DNA from: an uncultured Hyphomicrobiales bacterium
Lineage (GTDB): Bacteria; Pseudomonadota; Alphaproteobacteria; Rhizobiales; Beijerinckiaceae
Direction: 5' to 3'
DNA: 5,217 bases
NCBI GenBank assembly: GCA_903903935.1
Contig: CAIVAX010000030.1
Location: 1 to 5,217 of the forward strand
The notes under the pieces were generated by a model that did no database searches, had not been told where the DNA came from, and saw only the letters and a list, made by a program, of their open reading frames with translations. The translations under genes and the position numbers were made by a program. Positions within the stretch are counted from its first letter, which is position 1; each line of letters begins with the position of its first letter. Positions 5,039 to 5,217 of this stretch are shown piece after piece.

Positions 5039-5217
5039 ATGCAGCTTGTGCAACGGTTTGTCATTCTGATGGCTCTGACAGGGGCTTTGAGCGGCTGTGC
5101 CGCCAATGCGCTCGACAGAATGGGCGATGCTATGCCCAGCATGCCCTCCATGTCCTCCATGCCTTCCATGTCCTCCATGCCTTCCATGTCCTCCATGCCT
5201 TCCATGTCCTCCATGCC
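5039..5217 (+). CDS. Methionine-rich repeat lipoprotein (N-terminal part)
   Basis: The frame from the ATG at 5039 is open to the window edge, giving 59 whole residues with the C-terminus missing. The N-terminus is a typical lipoprotein signal peptide: Arg6, a hydrophobic core FVILMALTGAL, and the lipobox Leu17-Ser18-Gly19-Cys20. Residue +2 is Ala rather than Asp, so in a Gram-negative cell the mature protein should go to the outer membrane. After a linker of about 14 residues, Met-Pro-Ser-Met-Ser-Ser repeats begin at Met35, with Met at every third position. Such regular MxxM spacing is known from Cu(I)- and Ag(I)-binding segments, so metal binding or metal resistance is a reasonable guess but not shown. 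A ribosome binding site (AGG at 5030-5032) supports the start. The opposite strand is also open (Met-Glu-Asp-Met-Glu-Gly repeats) but has no comparable start signals. The function is unknown. Confidence 0.75.
   Translation, partial: MQLVQRFVILMALTGALSGCAANALDRMGDAMPSMPSMSSMPSMSSMPSMSSMPSMSSM
5141..5217 (+). repeat. Tandem 18-base repeat coding Met-Pro-Ser-Met-Ser-Ser
   Basis: Four full copies of ATGCCTTCCATGTCCTCC stand head to tail at 5141-5158, 5159-5176, 5177-5194 and 5195-5212, with a fifth cut by the window end. Only the first copy differs, by one silent base (CCC for CCT). Each unit is two nine-base halves, ATG-YCY-TCC, so the array probably grew from a nine-base ancestor; ATGCCCAGC at 5132-5140 looks like a diverged earlier half-unit. 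The unit is a multiple of three, so changes in copy number keep the frame. Confidence 0.95.

Noticed and set aside
4969..5214. Minus-strand open frame with Met-Glu-Asp-Met-Glu-Gly repeats
   Set aside because: It is the antisense of the 18-base repeat. It has no ribosome binding site or signal and would run into the divergent promoter region, while the plus-strand frame has a ribosome binding site, a signal peptide and a lipobox.

Overview
The window looks like chromosomal DNA from an alphaproteobacterium, most plausibly in the order Hyphomicrobiales (Rhizobiales). This rests on the style of the LivG/LivF proteins (for example the LPYGRQ signature in LivG), the small MetE-core protein beginning FRADHVGS, moderately high GC, and short one-helix membrane proteins of a kind common in that order. 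The genus cannot be read from this sequence. There are no RNA genes, insertion sequences or CRISPR arrays. No stretch over 300 bases lacks a gene.

Layout. Positions 1-1742 (+) are the end of a branched-chain-amino-acid-type (Liv/HAAT) ABC importer operon: the C-terminus of the LivM permease, a complete LivG ATPase, and a LivF ATPase whose frame is broken at a run of six A's (1594-1599). The missing C-terminus is intact in the -1 frame up to 1742. After 46 bases comes a zinc-dependent MetE-core methyltransferase-like gene (1789-2889, +) with its own ribosome binding site. It is probably functionally tied to the importer. Positions 2890-3110 hold no gene but contain four inverted repeats in a row, the first being a good terminator candidate. 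A small one-helix membrane protein follows (3111-3380, +).

The right part is mostly on the minus strand. A TerC-family membrane protein (3457-4158) lies downstream of a pyroglutamyl-peptidase-I family gene (4215-4925), with only 56 bases between them, so they are probably one transcript running leftward. The small membrane protein gene and terC converge on a shared terminator-like region (3381-3456). The peptidase gene diverges from a plus-strand lipoprotein gene that starts at 5039 and runs off the window.

Most interesting points. (1) The 5039 gene encodes a signal peptide with a clean LSGC lipobox followed almost at once by a tandem 18-base repeat coding Met-Pro-Ser-Met-Ser-Ser, a methionine-rich MxxM array that could bind Cu(I)/Ag(I). 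(2) The livF frameshift is a one-base event in a homopolymer and needs checking as error versus real mutation. (3) The hairpin cluster at 2908-3080 includes two alternative left arms for the same right arm. No wholly new multi-gene system can be demonstrated here.
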